Shown here piece by piece: positions 8,628-17,561 of a stretch of 44,255 bases of DNA. Both the position numbers and the translations under genes were made by a program. Source of the DNA: Bacillota bacterium. Its GTDB lineage: Bacteria > Bacillota > DTU030. Location: NCBI GenBank assembly GCA_012518435.1, contig JAAYSG010000036.1:1-44255 (forward strand). Direction: 5' to 3'. Numbering within the stretch: position 1 is the first letter of the stretch; every line of letters starts with the position of its first letter. The notes below the pieces were generated by a model. That model searched no databases. It saw nothing but the letters and a program-made list of their open reading frames with translations, and was not told the origin of the DNA.

Positions 8628-9632
8628 ATGCAATTTATAAGGATGGGTCCCAGGTTGATATTTATCAGAGGTTGTCAAATTAGTAAGACAAAGGATATCC
8701 TTCTGGACATGTTCCATGCCAAAGAAAGGGAATTTCTTCTGGGTATAGAGGAGGCTACTGAAAACAGCAGCCTATTATTTATTACCGGTTTGGGTCATGT
8801 TAAAACCGCAGTGGAGGATGCCCAGTCTATATTATTGGTAGACCAACCAGCTTCGGTTTGCCTATCAGCAATAATTAATAACAAGTTAACGGACCTGATA
8901 GAAAGGGTGGATTTGGGTCCCTCATTGATGTTTATGCGCATAGCTGGAGATGAAAAAGATGTGGTGGCCGATATACAAAAAATGTATGGGGGTAGAATAC
9001 TACCAATAAGGGAGGCCATTAGGGAAGGGGGGAAGGATAACACAATTTTGTTTTTCACAAAAAAACAACTTTCCGCTGTACTTTCTATAAAGGATGTCTT
9101 AAATACCCATTTACTTTTGCCTTATCCTTCAGCAGAAATCAATAAAAGGTTGAGAAGTGAAAGCATCTTATTTATTACGCGGCACCTTGAGGAACGGAGA
9201 TGGTTTGAACTTAGAATAAATATATACGATATATACGGAAGGTACAAGGAACATTATGAGCGGTTAATTTTTGTTTTAACCCAACTTGAAGTGGGGATGG
9301 TGTTGGAGGAAAGGTGGACCAAGGATCATGCCTTGGTCTTGCTATCCGTACTTGCTTATCAGATTAGATTATTTACCCTATATGAGCCCAAGGAAATTAA
9401 GAAAATATTATTGGGACTTGAATACGATGATAGGGGAAAAAGATGGGCAGATTTTGACCTATACCACAGGAACAAAAAAATATCATGGTTGGATATCGAT
9501 AGGGAGAAGAAAAGGCGAAATAAAATTGAGGAGGCTATACTTCATAGGCAAAGGTTACTTGCCGAGCTGTCACCATCGGCAGTGGAAAAATTACTAGAAA
9601 TGGAGAAGACCCTAAACAAGCGGCGAAAATAA
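8628..9632 (+). CDS. Uncharacterised protein with internal duplication; no recognised family
   Basis: 334 aa ORF, strong RBS AAAAGGAGGGAATACCATG, 39 nt downstream of the metallophosphoesterase. Confidence 0.8.
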   Translation: MQFIRMGPRLIFIRGCQISKTKDILLDMFHAKEREFLLGIEEATENSSLLFITGLGHVKTAVEDAQSILLVDQPASVCLSAIINNKLTDLIERVDLGPSLMFMRIAGDEKDVVADIQKMYGGRILPIREAIREGGKDNTILFFTKKQLSAVLSIKDVLNTHLLLPYPSAEINKRLRSESILFITRHLEERRWFELRINIYDIYGRYKEHYERLIFVLTQLEVGMVLEERWTKDHALVLLSVLAYQIRLFTLYEPKEIKKILLGLEYDDRGKRWADFDLYHRNKKISWLDIDREKKRRNKIEEAILHRQRLLAELSPSAVEKLLEMEKTLNKRRK

Positions 9633-9682
9633 CTTAACTTTACATAATATATATTATAGGACCCAATAAAATAAAGTAAGAG

Positions 9683-9710
9683 CCGGCACCATACCATATT
9701 GGGTGCCATT
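9683..9710. terminator. Hairpin between convergent genes
   Basis: GGCACCataccatattgGGTGCC followed by T-rich attcttatttcttttt. Confidence 0.6.
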
Positions 9711-9711
9711 C

Positions 9712-10014
9712 TTATTTCTTTTTGGGAAGCAATAATACCTGGCCGGGATAAATCATCGGTGACTGTAATTCATTAAGGCGGCCTATCTCATATACCAATG
9801 GCCGTATATCACCCTCAGGCCCTTGGTATTCCTTGGCAATTGACCACACAGTATCACCTGCTGCCACTACAACTTCCACAGTATCATGTTCATAAGTATC
9901 ATGTTCATATTCTCCTTGGGCCATATACCCCCCCAGAACAGTATTCATTCCGATTAAGAATAGGCCTATTACAAAGAAAGAAATAAACCAGCACTGATTT
10001 CTAAGCCACAGCAT
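9712..10014 (-). CDS. yneA: LysM-domain membrane protein, YneA-like cell-division suppressor
   Basis: N-terminal TM, EVVVAAGDTVWSIAKEYQGPEGDIRPLVYEIGRLNELQSPMIYPGQVLLLP LysM; divergent to lexA with SOS box in its promoter. Confidence 0.8.
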   Translation of the reverse strand: MLWLRNQCWFISFFVIGLFLIGMNTVLGGYMAQGEYEHDTYEHDTVEVVVAAGDTVWSIAKEYQGPEGDIRPLVYEIGRLNELQSPMIYPGQVLLLPKKK

Positions 10015-10056
10015 TTTTTTCCCCTCCTACTGGTAATTGTAAGGGCTCCTATTCTT

Positions 10057-10086
10057 ATTATAGGTTCGAACGGGTGTTCGAGTCAA
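10057..10086 (-). promoter_or_regulatory. yneA-like promoter containing SOS box 1
   Basis: Minus strand TTGACT - 18 nt - TATAAT; SOS box CGAACGGGTGTTCG at 10067-10080 fills the spacer. Confidence 0.85.
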
Positions 10087-10104
10087 GCTTTTTTCCCATT
10101 TTCC

Positions 10105-10143
10105 CGAACATATGTTTGCTATATTATATGTATATGTTATAAT
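10105..10143 (+). promoter_or_regulatory. lexA promoter with SOS box 2
   Basis: CGAACATATGTTTG at 10105-10118 overlaps -35 TTTGCT (10115-10120), 17 nt, -10 TATAAT (10138-10143). Confidence 0.85.
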
Positions 10144-10178
10144 ATTTACGAAGGGAAAAGCCGTTAGGTGGTGATGTA

Positions 10179-10778
10179 GTGTCAAAATCTTTAACACCAA
10201 GACAAAGGCAGGTATTACAGTTTATTAGGGAAGAAGTTATGACCCGTGGTTATCCGCCTTCCGTAAGGGAAATATGCAGTGCTTTAGGCCTCCGCTCCAG
10301 TTCCACCGTCCATTCCCACCTCTCCCAATTGGAAGCAAAGGGATATATTCGCCGCGACCCTACTAAGCCGCGTGCCATCGAGGTTTTGGTTGATCAAAGG
10401 GAAGATGTAGTCCCAGTTCCGATAATTGGCCGTGTTACCGCCGGTGAACCAATTCTGGCTGTGGAAAACATGGAGGGCACCCTACCCCTTCCCGAAAGCT
10501 TTGTCGGCAGTGGAGATGTATTTTTGTTGCGAGTAAGGGGTAATAGCATGATGGGAGCCGGAATATTTGATGGAGATTATGTTTTGGTTAACCGTCAGGA
10601 ATCGGCAGACAACGGGGATATTATTGTTGCCCTCTTGGATGAAGAAGCTACTGTGAAAAGATTTTTTCGGGAAAAAGAGAACATTCGCCTCCAACCGGAG
10701 AACGATATGCTGGAACCCATTATCACCCGAGATCTACGCATTTTAGGCAAAGTAATTGCGGTATTACGACAATTATAA
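10179..10778 (+). CDS. lexA: LexA SOS repressor
   Basis: [16 protein letters not shown]...[25 protein letters not shown]; cleavage site VTAGEP; catalytic GNSMMGAGI and ATVKRF. Confidence 0.97.
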   Translation: MSKSLTPRQRQVLQFIREEVMTRGYPPSVREICSALGLRSSSTVHSHLSQLEAKGYIRRDPTKPRAIEVLVDQREDVVPVPIIGRVTAGEPILAVENMEGTLPLPESFVGSGDVFLLRVRGNSMMGAGIFDGDYVLVNRQESADNGDIIVALLDEEATVKRFFREKENIRLQPENDMLEPIITRDLRILGKVIAVLRQL

Positions 10779-10882
10779 TTGTTTTACTCACCTGGGCCAG
10801 GAATGAATTGGCTTATGTACCAGTGTATCAGGGGCGCCAACCAAGGGCTGGAATGGGTGGCGGGCAATTTTGCCCATAAGTA

Positions 10883-10908
10883 CAACGGGACCCGTTTGGG
10901 TCCCGTTG
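10883..10908. terminator. Perfect hairpin between lexA and hflX 3' ends (no T-run)
   Basis: CAACGGGACCC gttt GGGTCCCGTTG. Confidence 0.5.
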
Positions 10909-10932
10909 GGTTATGTGTGGGTAGTTTAAATA

Positions 10933-12249
10933 TCACTCTACGATATATTTTTCCACCTGGGATAATGTTATGGGGTCAAATATTCCTTCCATTATTATCC
11001 CTTTGGCAGAGAATTTTTCCTTGACTTGAAGACTGTTATTCAGAATCATACTTCTTATATTACCGGCAGAATAAGGCAGCTCTAATTTGGCCTGTTTATA
11101 TCTGCGGCTGAAATGTAGAGAGATGGATCTTAGGAGGGACGGGATTCCCTCACCGGTTAGGGCCGAAATGGCCACTCCCCCCCTCAGCTGGCGCTTTAAC
11201 CCCTCTATTGTTTGCCGATCATTTACTAGATCGATTTTATTTAGAACAATTAGCCGGGGTATTTTCGCAAGATCTAACTCAACAAGTAATTTGCCAACCT
11301 CATCATGTTGTTCCATGGCTCGGGGATGACTGCTGTCCACAATTTCAAGGAGAAGATCCGCTTGCCCAATTTCCTCCAGGGTAGCCCTAAAGGCGGCGAT
11401 AAGGTGGGCGGGCAGCTGACGTATAAAGCCAACGGTGTCAGTAAGGAGAATTTCACCCCCCAAGGGCAGGGATACCCTACGAGTGGTAGGATCAAGGGTG
11501 GCGAAGGGCTGATCGGCGATAAAAATGCGGGTACCTGTCAATGCCTTTAAAAGGGTGGATTTTCCCGTATTGGTATAACCCACCAGGGATACAACAGGGG
11601 TATATGTTTTTTGTCTCCTTTGCCTTTGAACTTTGCGCTGTCCCTTTATTTGTTTTATATTCCCTTCCAACACCTTAATGCGATGGCGGATTCTCCTGCG
11701 ATCTATTTCTAATTTTGTCTCCCCTGGCCCCCTTGTTCCAATTGTGCCCCCCAAGCGGGATAACTCTACTCCCCGGCCCGTGAGGCGGGGGAGTAAATAT
11801 CTGAGCTGGGCCAGTTCAACCTGAATTTTCCCTTCCCGGCTACGGGCTCTTTGGGCAAAAATATCTAAAATCAATTGGGTCCGATCTATAACCCGACAGG
11901 GAAGATGTCTCTCTAGGTTGCGCAATTGGGAAGGGTTCAGTTCCGCATCAAAGATAATGAGATCCGTCTCCAATTCCTGACCTAGTAAGGCCAATTCCTT
12001 TACCTTTCCCCTGCCTATGAAATGGGCGGGGTCGGGTCTAGAACGCTGTTGGATAGTCGCATATTGTATTGTTGCACCTGCTGCCTGGGCCAAATCTCCC
12101 AATTCCTCTAGGGAATCCTCGGCCTCCCAGGTATAATTACTATTCCTTGGCGGGGAAACCCCAACCAAGATAGCTTTCTCGACAATATCCTTACTAACAT
12201 GGGTTATCCTAATGGGACAGGCCTCCTTTTCTTTGCATGTATTGGCCAC
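10933..12249 (-). CDS. hflX: GTPase HflX
   Basis: [74 protein letters not shown]; annotated GTG start lacks a clear RBS. Confidence 0.95.
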   Translation of the reverse strand: MANTCKEKEACPIRITHVSKDIVEKAILVGVSPPRNSNYTWEAEDSLEELGDLAQAAGATIQYATIQQRSRPDPAHFIGRGKVKELALLGQELETDLIIFDAELNPSQLRNLERHLPCRVIDRTQLILDIFAQRARSREGKIQVELAQLRYLLPRLTGRGVELSRLGGTIGTRGPGETKLEIDRRRIRHRIKVLEGNIKQIKGQRKVQRQRRQKTYTPVVSLVGYTNTGKSTLLKALTGTRIFIADQPFATLDPTTRRVSLPLGGEILLTDTVGFIRQLPAHLIAAFRATLEEIGQADLLLEIVDSSHPRAMEQHDEVGKLLVELDLAKIPRLIVLNKIDLVNDRQTIEGLKRQLRGGVAISALTGEGIPSLLRSISLHFSRRYKQAKLELPYSAGNIRSMILNNSLQVKEKFSAKGIIMEGIFDPITLSQVEKYIVE

Positions 12250-12262
12250 TACTACATTATCA

Positions 12263-12478
12263 TTATAACATAAGTGAGGAGGAGGGATAAATATTTTCCC
12301 TATCCAAAGGCTCCTTGCATAGTAGGCAATATCCTTTTTCCAATGATTCTTGCCTCATTTTCAATGGGGCAATGGTATGGCCCAACTTAATCCCCTCCTG
12401 CAAACCAAGGCGCCGCCCCCAGATGTAGCCGCCCAATAATAGTCCCAGGGCTAGTACTATAAACCAGGCCAGGTCCAT
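12263..12478 (-). CDS. Small single-TM hypothetical protein with CxxC
   Basis: 71 aa, N-terminal [11 protein letters not shown]. Confidence 0.55.
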   Translation of the reverse strand: MDLAWFIVLALGLLLGGYIWGRRLGLQEGIKLGHTIAPLKMRQESLEKGYCLLCKEPLDRENIYPSSSLML

Positions 12479-12479
12479 A

Positions 12480-13046
12480 TCAATGCGCTCCCCTCTCCTT
12501 TGAATTCCTTTGGAACAAATAATTTATAAGGGGTGTTAAGAGGAATACTACCAGTGATTTTTTCCCATCAACCAGGAGGGAAATAAGGCCGGTTATAATT
12601 ACCGAAAGCAAAACTTCAATTTTTCCCCATTGCTGGACAAGATTATGGCGGTTTTCCCGGTGATCCAGTTCTTGATCCACATAGTCATCGCCCAACTGTA
12701 CAGCAGTCATTATGGTTATGGAAGATAGCATTTCAGGATAAGGCCACAAAAGCATGCCCCCGCAGATCACCAGCAAAGATTCGCCCCAGGTTGGTAAGCG
12801 GGTGGGAAGGATAAGGTTGGGGTCCTTAACCATACCCACCACATAGGCGGCAAAAAAAAGGGTGCAGGCGGGGGCAGGGGCCAAGGATACTGCGACGGCA
12901 AAAAGTAACACTAAATAGGCGGCGATATCCCTTCCAGGTTCGTGGCTCACCGATTGGTCTAAATGATCATCAATCAATTTAATTACAATCCCCACCAAAA
13001 AAACAGCCCCAATATATCTGGTGGATTCAACAACTACGTAAGACAA
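12480..13046 (-). CDS. Polytopic membrane protein with two DDxxDQ motifs
   Basis: ~6 TM; LIDDHLDQ and QLGDDYVDQELDH. Confidence 0.7.
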   Translation of the reverse strand: MSYVVVESTRYIGAVFLVGIVIKLIDDHLDQSVSHEPGRDIAAYLVLLFAVAVSLAPAPACTLFFAAYVVGMVKDPNLILPTRLPTWGESLLVICGGMLLWPYPEMLSSITIMTAVQLGDDYVDQELDHRENRHNLVQQWGKIEVLLSVIITGLISLLVDGKKSLVVFLLTPLINYLFQRNSKERGAH

Positions 13047-13638
13047 AGCTTCTCACCTCTTTAAAACCTCGCTTATGAAGGGCGGAAATGGGGACCGTAT
13101 ATTGCCCCGGTAGTTTTTGTAAAATCTGCGCTAACCCTTCCCGGGCGCCGGGTAAATCCATTTTGTTGGCAAGGATACAATAACGCCCCCGCAGTTGAGC
13201 GAACTGTGCCACCTGGTAGTCCACTTCCCCCAATAGTGCTGGTGTACTTGTGGCATAGGGGTTATGGGCATCGATCATATGTATTATGATGTCTGCTTGT
13301 CGTATGGCGCCTAGGGTTTGGGCAATGGCTTTTCTTATTTCCATGTCCTGATGGATTGTATCCATTAGGCCGGTCGTATCTGTAATTTTCACCCTTTTAT
13401 ACCCCTTACGTGCTGGAATATTTAGGTGAATAGCCTGTAGGCAGCGGGTTTTATGGGGCCCAAGTCCGGTCAATTCCTGTCTTGCTTGGGGAATGGAATA
13501 TTGTTTTAATGTGGAAAATCCGTTGGGAAAACTTATTTTTACCTCTATGTTTTCGAAACCCAAGTACTCGGCAAAGTTAATGACAAAGAGGCTTTTACCC
13601 ACATTGGGCCTGCCAATAACCAGACATTCCTTCACCAT
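13027..13638 (-). CDS. Era/EngA-like small GTPase
   Basis: GRPNVGKS (G1), DTTG (G3), ANKMD (G4). Confidence 0.85.
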   Translation of the reverse strand: MVKECLVIGRPNVGKSLFVINFAEYLGFENIEVKISFPNGFSTLKQYSIPQARQELTGLGPHKTRCLQAIHLNIPARKGYKRVKITDTTGLMDTIHQDMEIRKAIAQTLGAIRQADIIIHMIDAHNPYATSTPALLGEVDYQVAQFAQLRGRYCILANKMDLPGAREGLAQILQKLPGQYTVPISALHKRGFKEVRSFVLRSC

Positions 13639-14639
13639 TTCCCACCACCTAAAATGTCAGCGGCAGTTATTGTCATTAGCTGTTCACGGTTCATATTTTT
13701 ATTGGTTACAAGGCGTAGTGCCTGTTGTCTGATGGCACTTTCTATAATATTACGCACTAAACGAGCATTGCCGGGGTTTTTTGTAATTGAACCAATGTTA
13801 TTTTTTAAGATCTTCGCCAGTTCCTTTCTAGCTTCAGCATCCAATTGATATTCTCGCTGCTGCAGCATAAGCTCGGCAATTTCCAACAACTCATCCAAAT
13901 TAAAATTGGGAAAGGTAATGTGAATAGGGAATCGGGATCGCAAGCCTGGGTTTGTACGTAAAAAGCGACACATTTCTTCTTCGTAGCCGGCAAGAATTAG
14001 AATTAAATTATCTTTATGATCCTCCATGGCCTTGACTAAACAGTCGATGGACTCTTTGCCAAAGTCCCTCTCTCCACCCCGAGCCAGGGAGTAGGCCTCA
14101 TCAATAAAAAGAATGCCATCAAAGGCCTTTTTCACCTGTTCCCGGGTCTTTTGGGCGGTATGGCCAATATATTCCCCCACCAGATCGGCCCTTTCCACTT
14201 CTACCAAATGACCCTTACGCAAGACACCCATATCCCGGAGGATTTTTCCCAATATCCGGGCCACCGTTGTTTTACCAGTTCCCGGGTTTCCCTTAAAAAC
14301 CATATGAAGAACCAGAGGTTCTGTGAGGAGACCCTCCTGACGTCGGAGTTGTTGCACCTGCACAAAGGCCTGTAATTCCCTTACTAGCCTTTTTACCGGC
14401 TCAAGGCCAATTAAAGCATCTAGTTCTTGTAGGGATTGTTCCAGAAGAAATTTAGATTTTTCCTCCCCGCGAAACATCACTTCCTCTTCTATCTGTCGCA
14501 GTATCTCCAATGCCTCCACAGGGCTTATTTCGCCCTTTTCCAAAAGGTAAGTGACCTTACTGACGGAAAAGGAGATCCCTCCTGTACCCCCCTTATTTGT
14601 CACCTTATGCTCCCACCCTCCGGAAACTGATATTATCAT
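13632..14639 (-). CDS. spoVK: AAA ATPase, stage V sporulation protein K-like
   Basis: LDALIGLEPVKRLVRELQAFVQVQQLRRQEGL, GNPGTGKTTVAR, ILFIDEAYSLARGG; adjacent to hflX as in Bacillus. Confidence 0.9.
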   Translation of the reverse strand: MIISVSGGWEHKVTNKGGTGGISFSVSKVTYLLEKGEISPVEALEILRQIEEEVMFRGEEKSKFLLEQSLQELDALIGLEPVKRLVRELQAFVQVQQLRRQEGLLTEPLVLHMVFKGNPGTGKTTVARILGKILRDMGVLRKGHLVEVERADLVGEYIGHTAQKTREQVKKAFDGILFIDEAYSLARGGERDFGKESIDCLVKAMEDHKDNLILILAGYEEEMCRFLRTNPGLRSRFPIHITFPNFNLDELLEIAELMLQQREYQLDAEARKELAKILKNNIGSITKNPGNARLVRNIIESAIRQQALRLVTNKNMNREQLMTITAADILGGGKW

Positions 14640-14663
14640 TATACGCCTCCAATAGCCCAGGTG

Positions 14664-14690
14664 TTAAAAAAATATACCCCAATGGGGTAT
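14664..14690 (-). terminator. Terminator of the fla/che operon
   Basis: Minus strand ATACCCCATTGGGGTAT followed by ATTTTTTTAAC. Confidence 0.85.
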
Positions 14691-14791
14691 GGCCTAGCCG
14701 GGAAATATAAATAATCCCCTTCCGTTGGGGTTTAGTCGTGGTAGGGAAAGTTTATACCGATGGCGCTGGTTCTCAAACACCGATATCTGCT

Positions 14792-15109
14792 TTAAACCCA
14801 AAGATCAAGTTTTTGGCCCCGGTCTGGATCTTGGCCCCGCGGTTGGTGTTCCTTTGTGGATTTTTTCCTTTTCAACACAGGGCCCCTTTCCCTTCGTTTA
14901 TTCCTTTCCTGTTCACTGAGGGATCTAGTTTCTTCCCCCGGATTTAATAATGGTACCCGGTGGATATTTTCGCTGTGTAGTCTTTGCTCCTCAAGGGCGA
15001 ATTGGTGCCTAAGGTGACCCTGCTGCCTTTCCAGCTCTTGATAACGGGCAGCCTTATCCATTCTGGGCAGTATTACCTGAAGGTCAGTCCTTAAGGTCAT
15101 TTTCATCAC
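14792..15109 (-). CDS. Hypothetical protein downstream of sigD
   Basis: 105 aa charged/Gln-rich; last gene of fla/che operon. Confidence 0.6.
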   Translation of the reverse strand: MMKMTLRTDLQVILPRMDKAARYQELERQQGHLRHQFALEEQRLHSENIHRVPLLNPGEETRSLSEQERNKRRERGPVLKRKKSTKEHQPRGQDPDRGQKLDLWV

Positions 15110-15126
15110 AACCCTTTCCGACCCTT

Positions 15127-15903
15127 TTATCCTCCCAGATCCTTCTTTCTAGAACCCAACCTCCCCCGCAGGCGAAGTATTGCCTTGGTATGAAGTTGTG
15201 ATACCCTTGATTCGGAAACCTCTAGAGTAGTTGCAATTTCCTTGAGGGTAAAGCCTTCGTAGTAATATAGGGAGACAACAAGGCGTTCCCTTTCCGGTAG
15301 TTTATCAATGGCCTTGGCAATTATTTCTTTTATTTCGGCTTGGGCCAGTAGGCTTTCGGGTTCCGAGGCCTGGGAGGAAGGAAACATATTAACGGCACTG
15401 GCCCCTGTACCATCCTGGTCGGGGAAGATATCATCAAGGGAAAGGAGGGTCGTCTGCCTTACCTCATGTAACAATTCCCGGAAGGCCTCTATACTCAGTT
15501 GAAGTTCATCCGCCATCTCCCTGTCGTTTGGGGAGCGCCCCAATTTGTTTGCCACTTTTTGGTAGGCCGTGTGGAGTTGACGTTCCTTTTGTCTTAAACT
15601 CCTGGGAAACCAATCGGATTTTCGCATTCCATCCAGCATTGCTCCACGAATTCGGGCCACGGCATAGGTGGTAAATTTGATGCCACGGGAAGGATCAAAG
15701 CGATCCACCGCTTGAATCAAACCAACTGCACCATAGCCAATCAGGTCCTCGGGCTCTATTGTCGGCGGTACAAAAAGGGTCAACCTTCCGGAAACATATT
15801 TGATCAGGGGGGCGTAAATTTCGATAAGCCTTTTCCGAGCAGCACGATCGCCCTTTTGCTGAAAATCCACCCATAGTTTTTCTTCGCTTTTCCCGCTGAA
15901 CAT
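15127..15903 (-). CDS. fliA: RNA polymerase sigma-28 factor (SigD/FliA)
   Basis: EDLIGYGAVGLIQAVDRFDPSRGIKFTTYAVARIRGAMLDGMRKSDWFPRSLR. Confidence 0.97.
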   Translation of the reverse strand: MFSGKSEEKLWVDFQQKGDRAARKRLIEIYAPLIKYVSGRLTLFVPPTIEPEDLIGYGAVGLIQAVDRFDPSRGIKFTTYAVARIRGAMLDGMRKSDWFPRSLRQKERQLHTAYQKVANKLGRSPNDREMADELQLSIEAFRELLHEVRQTTLLSLDDIFPDQDGTGASAVNMFPSSQASEPESLLAQAEIKEIIAKAIDKLPERERLVVSLYYYEGFTLKEIATTLEVSESRVSQLHTKAILRLRGRLGSRKKDLGG

Positions 15904-15939
15904 GGCTACCCCCTTCCTTGACCGGTTGTGGGCGGATAA

Positions 15940-16431
15940 TTAGATATGTTTTTCGCCATGGGCAATGGTTTTAACCCGTAGACTGCCAGTAAGTGTAGCA
16001 AACTCCAGGGTGCGCCCGTGATTTCCCCCAGTATCCTGGGCCACTATTCTAATCCTGGCTTTCTTCAGTGCCTCCAATGTGGCCTCCACATTCCTTTCCC
16101 CCACTCTGAGGATATCGTTGCCTCGCTTACCCTTGCTGGGGAACATTTGTGCACCGCCGGCTAGTTTGGCTTCTATACGCTTCTCAACGGCCCCCAGGTG
16201 TAATAATTCTTGAAGCAAATAGGGTACGGCGCTATCGGCATACTTGCCCGGCTTCCCCCCTGCGGAATTTTTTTGCTGGTAGGGAAGCATAATATGGGCC
16301 ATTCCACCGATTTTCATTATGGGATCATATAATGTAACCCCGACACAAGATCCCAGGCCGATTGTAATCAAGACAAGGGGAGCTTTGACAACCTGCAGAT
16401 CTGCCATTGCAACCCGAACAGCCTCCTTCAC
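15940..16431 (-). CDS. cheD: Chemoreceptor glutamine deamidase CheD
   Basis: TIGLGSCVGVTLYDP, GGMAHIMLP, KLAGGAQMF, GGNHGRT. Confidence 0.95.
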   Translation of the reverse strand: MKEAVRVAMADLQVVKAPLVLITIGLGSCVGVTLYDPIMKIGGMAHIMLPYQQKNSAGGKPGKYADSAVPYLLQELLHLGAVEKRIEAKLAGGAQMFPSKGKRGNDILRVGERNVEATLEALKKARIRIVAQDTGGNHGRTLEFATLTGSLRVKTIAHGEKHI

Positions 16432-17060
16432 CGGGAAACCACCTCCAGGTGGTGGAGGAATTCCTTTAGGTCCTGGGGCCTGGGAATAAAAAGAAAATAG
16501 CCATCCACACTTTGCTGTTGTTCATGAAATATGGTATCAATGACCAAAGCCTGTTCAACACTTTCCCCCAGGCGGGCCAGGGGAAGGTTTAGTACGGCAC
16601 CGGCCATATCTATTGCCAGGGATGGAACATGGGGGGAAAATCTAAGTTTGGTAAATTTAGATAGGGCGGTTAGAAAGGAGTTCGCCAGAATGTTCCCCAA
16701 TTCCTCCAGGGCGGATATTTCCATTTCATCTAATTCCAGAAATGAGGACTTTCCCCCGGCCAACATTATGGCTAAAATGTCTGAGGCCTGGGACCAGGGA
16801 AGTAGTAGTAGCAGGTCGGCCTGTAAATCACCGGATACCTCCAGAAGAATCCCAGCAACTATGGCATCGGCCCCCCCTGCGACATCGGCAACCTTGTCGA
16901 AGGATAGTATTCGAACTGTGGGCACTGTCATTTTTATGGGCCGCCTTATAATTTGTGCCAAGGCTGTGGCGGCATTGCCAGCTCCAATATTGGACACTTC
17001 CTTTAAAACATCGATTTGATGGGCATTTAGTTCCAAAATACTCCTGGTCATGGGGGACAC
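16428..17060 (-). CDS. cheC: CheY-P phosphatase CheC
   Basis: LKEVSNIGAGNAATALAQI and EISALEELGNILANSFLTAL. Confidence 0.95.
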   Translation of the reverse strand: MSPMTRSILELNAHQIDVLKEVSNIGAGNAATALAQIIRRPIKMTVPTVRILSFDKVADVAGGADAIVAGILLEVSGDLQADLLLLLPWSQASDILAIMLAGGKSSFLELDEMEISALEELGNILANSFLTALSKFTKLRFSPHVPSLAIDMAGAVLNLPLARLGESVEQALVIDTIFHEQQQSVDGYFLFIPRPQDLKEFLHHLEVVSR

Positions 17061-17063
17061 ACC

Positions 17064-17561
17064 TCACTCCGTAATATCTTCCGTGAGCTCCTGCAACTCA
17101 TCTAATTCAGTTACCTCAAGAACCCGTTGGGGGTTGATTATAATGAGGAGCCGTTCCTCCACCTTGCCGATACCATCTAAAAATTGGCTATTAACCCCCG
17201 TTACAATGGAAGGGGCGGGGGATATATCTTCCACGGGCAGGGATATGACCTCCAGGACAACATCAACTATCATACCCACAGTCAATTCACCTACATTAAC
17301 AACCATGATCCGGGAATTATCTGTTCTCTCCCCCGCCGTTAGTTTAAAACGGCGGCGTAGATCAAGAACGGGTATAATTTGTCCCCGGAGGTTTATTACT
17401 CCTTCTATAAAAGGGGGTGCATTGGGAACTCGGGTAATTTCCATCATCCGCTTGATTTCCTGCACCTTGAGGATGTCAATACCATATTCCTCATTACCAA
17501 GTTGAAAAATAACTAGCTGCAGTTCCCCAGTGCCTTTGTTACCTTGGGTTTGCTTTAACAT
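17064..17561 (-). CDS. cheW: Chemotaxis coupling protein CheW
   Basis: FQLGNEEYGIDILKVQEI...NAPPFIEGVINLRGQIIPVLDLR. Confidence 0.96.
   Translation of the reverse strand: MLKQTQGNKGTGELQLVIFQLGNEEYGIDILKVQEIKRMMEITRVPNAPPFIEGVINLRGQIIPVLDLRRRFKLTAGERTDNSRIMVVNVGELTVGMIVDVVLEVISLPVEDISPAPSIVTGVNSQFLDGIGKVEERLLIIINPQRVLEVTELDELQELTEDITE

Noticed and set aside
16531-17019. 162-aa plus-strand ORF antisense to cheC
   Set aside because: Ser/Arg/Pro-rich shadow ORF over a confidently identified CheC.
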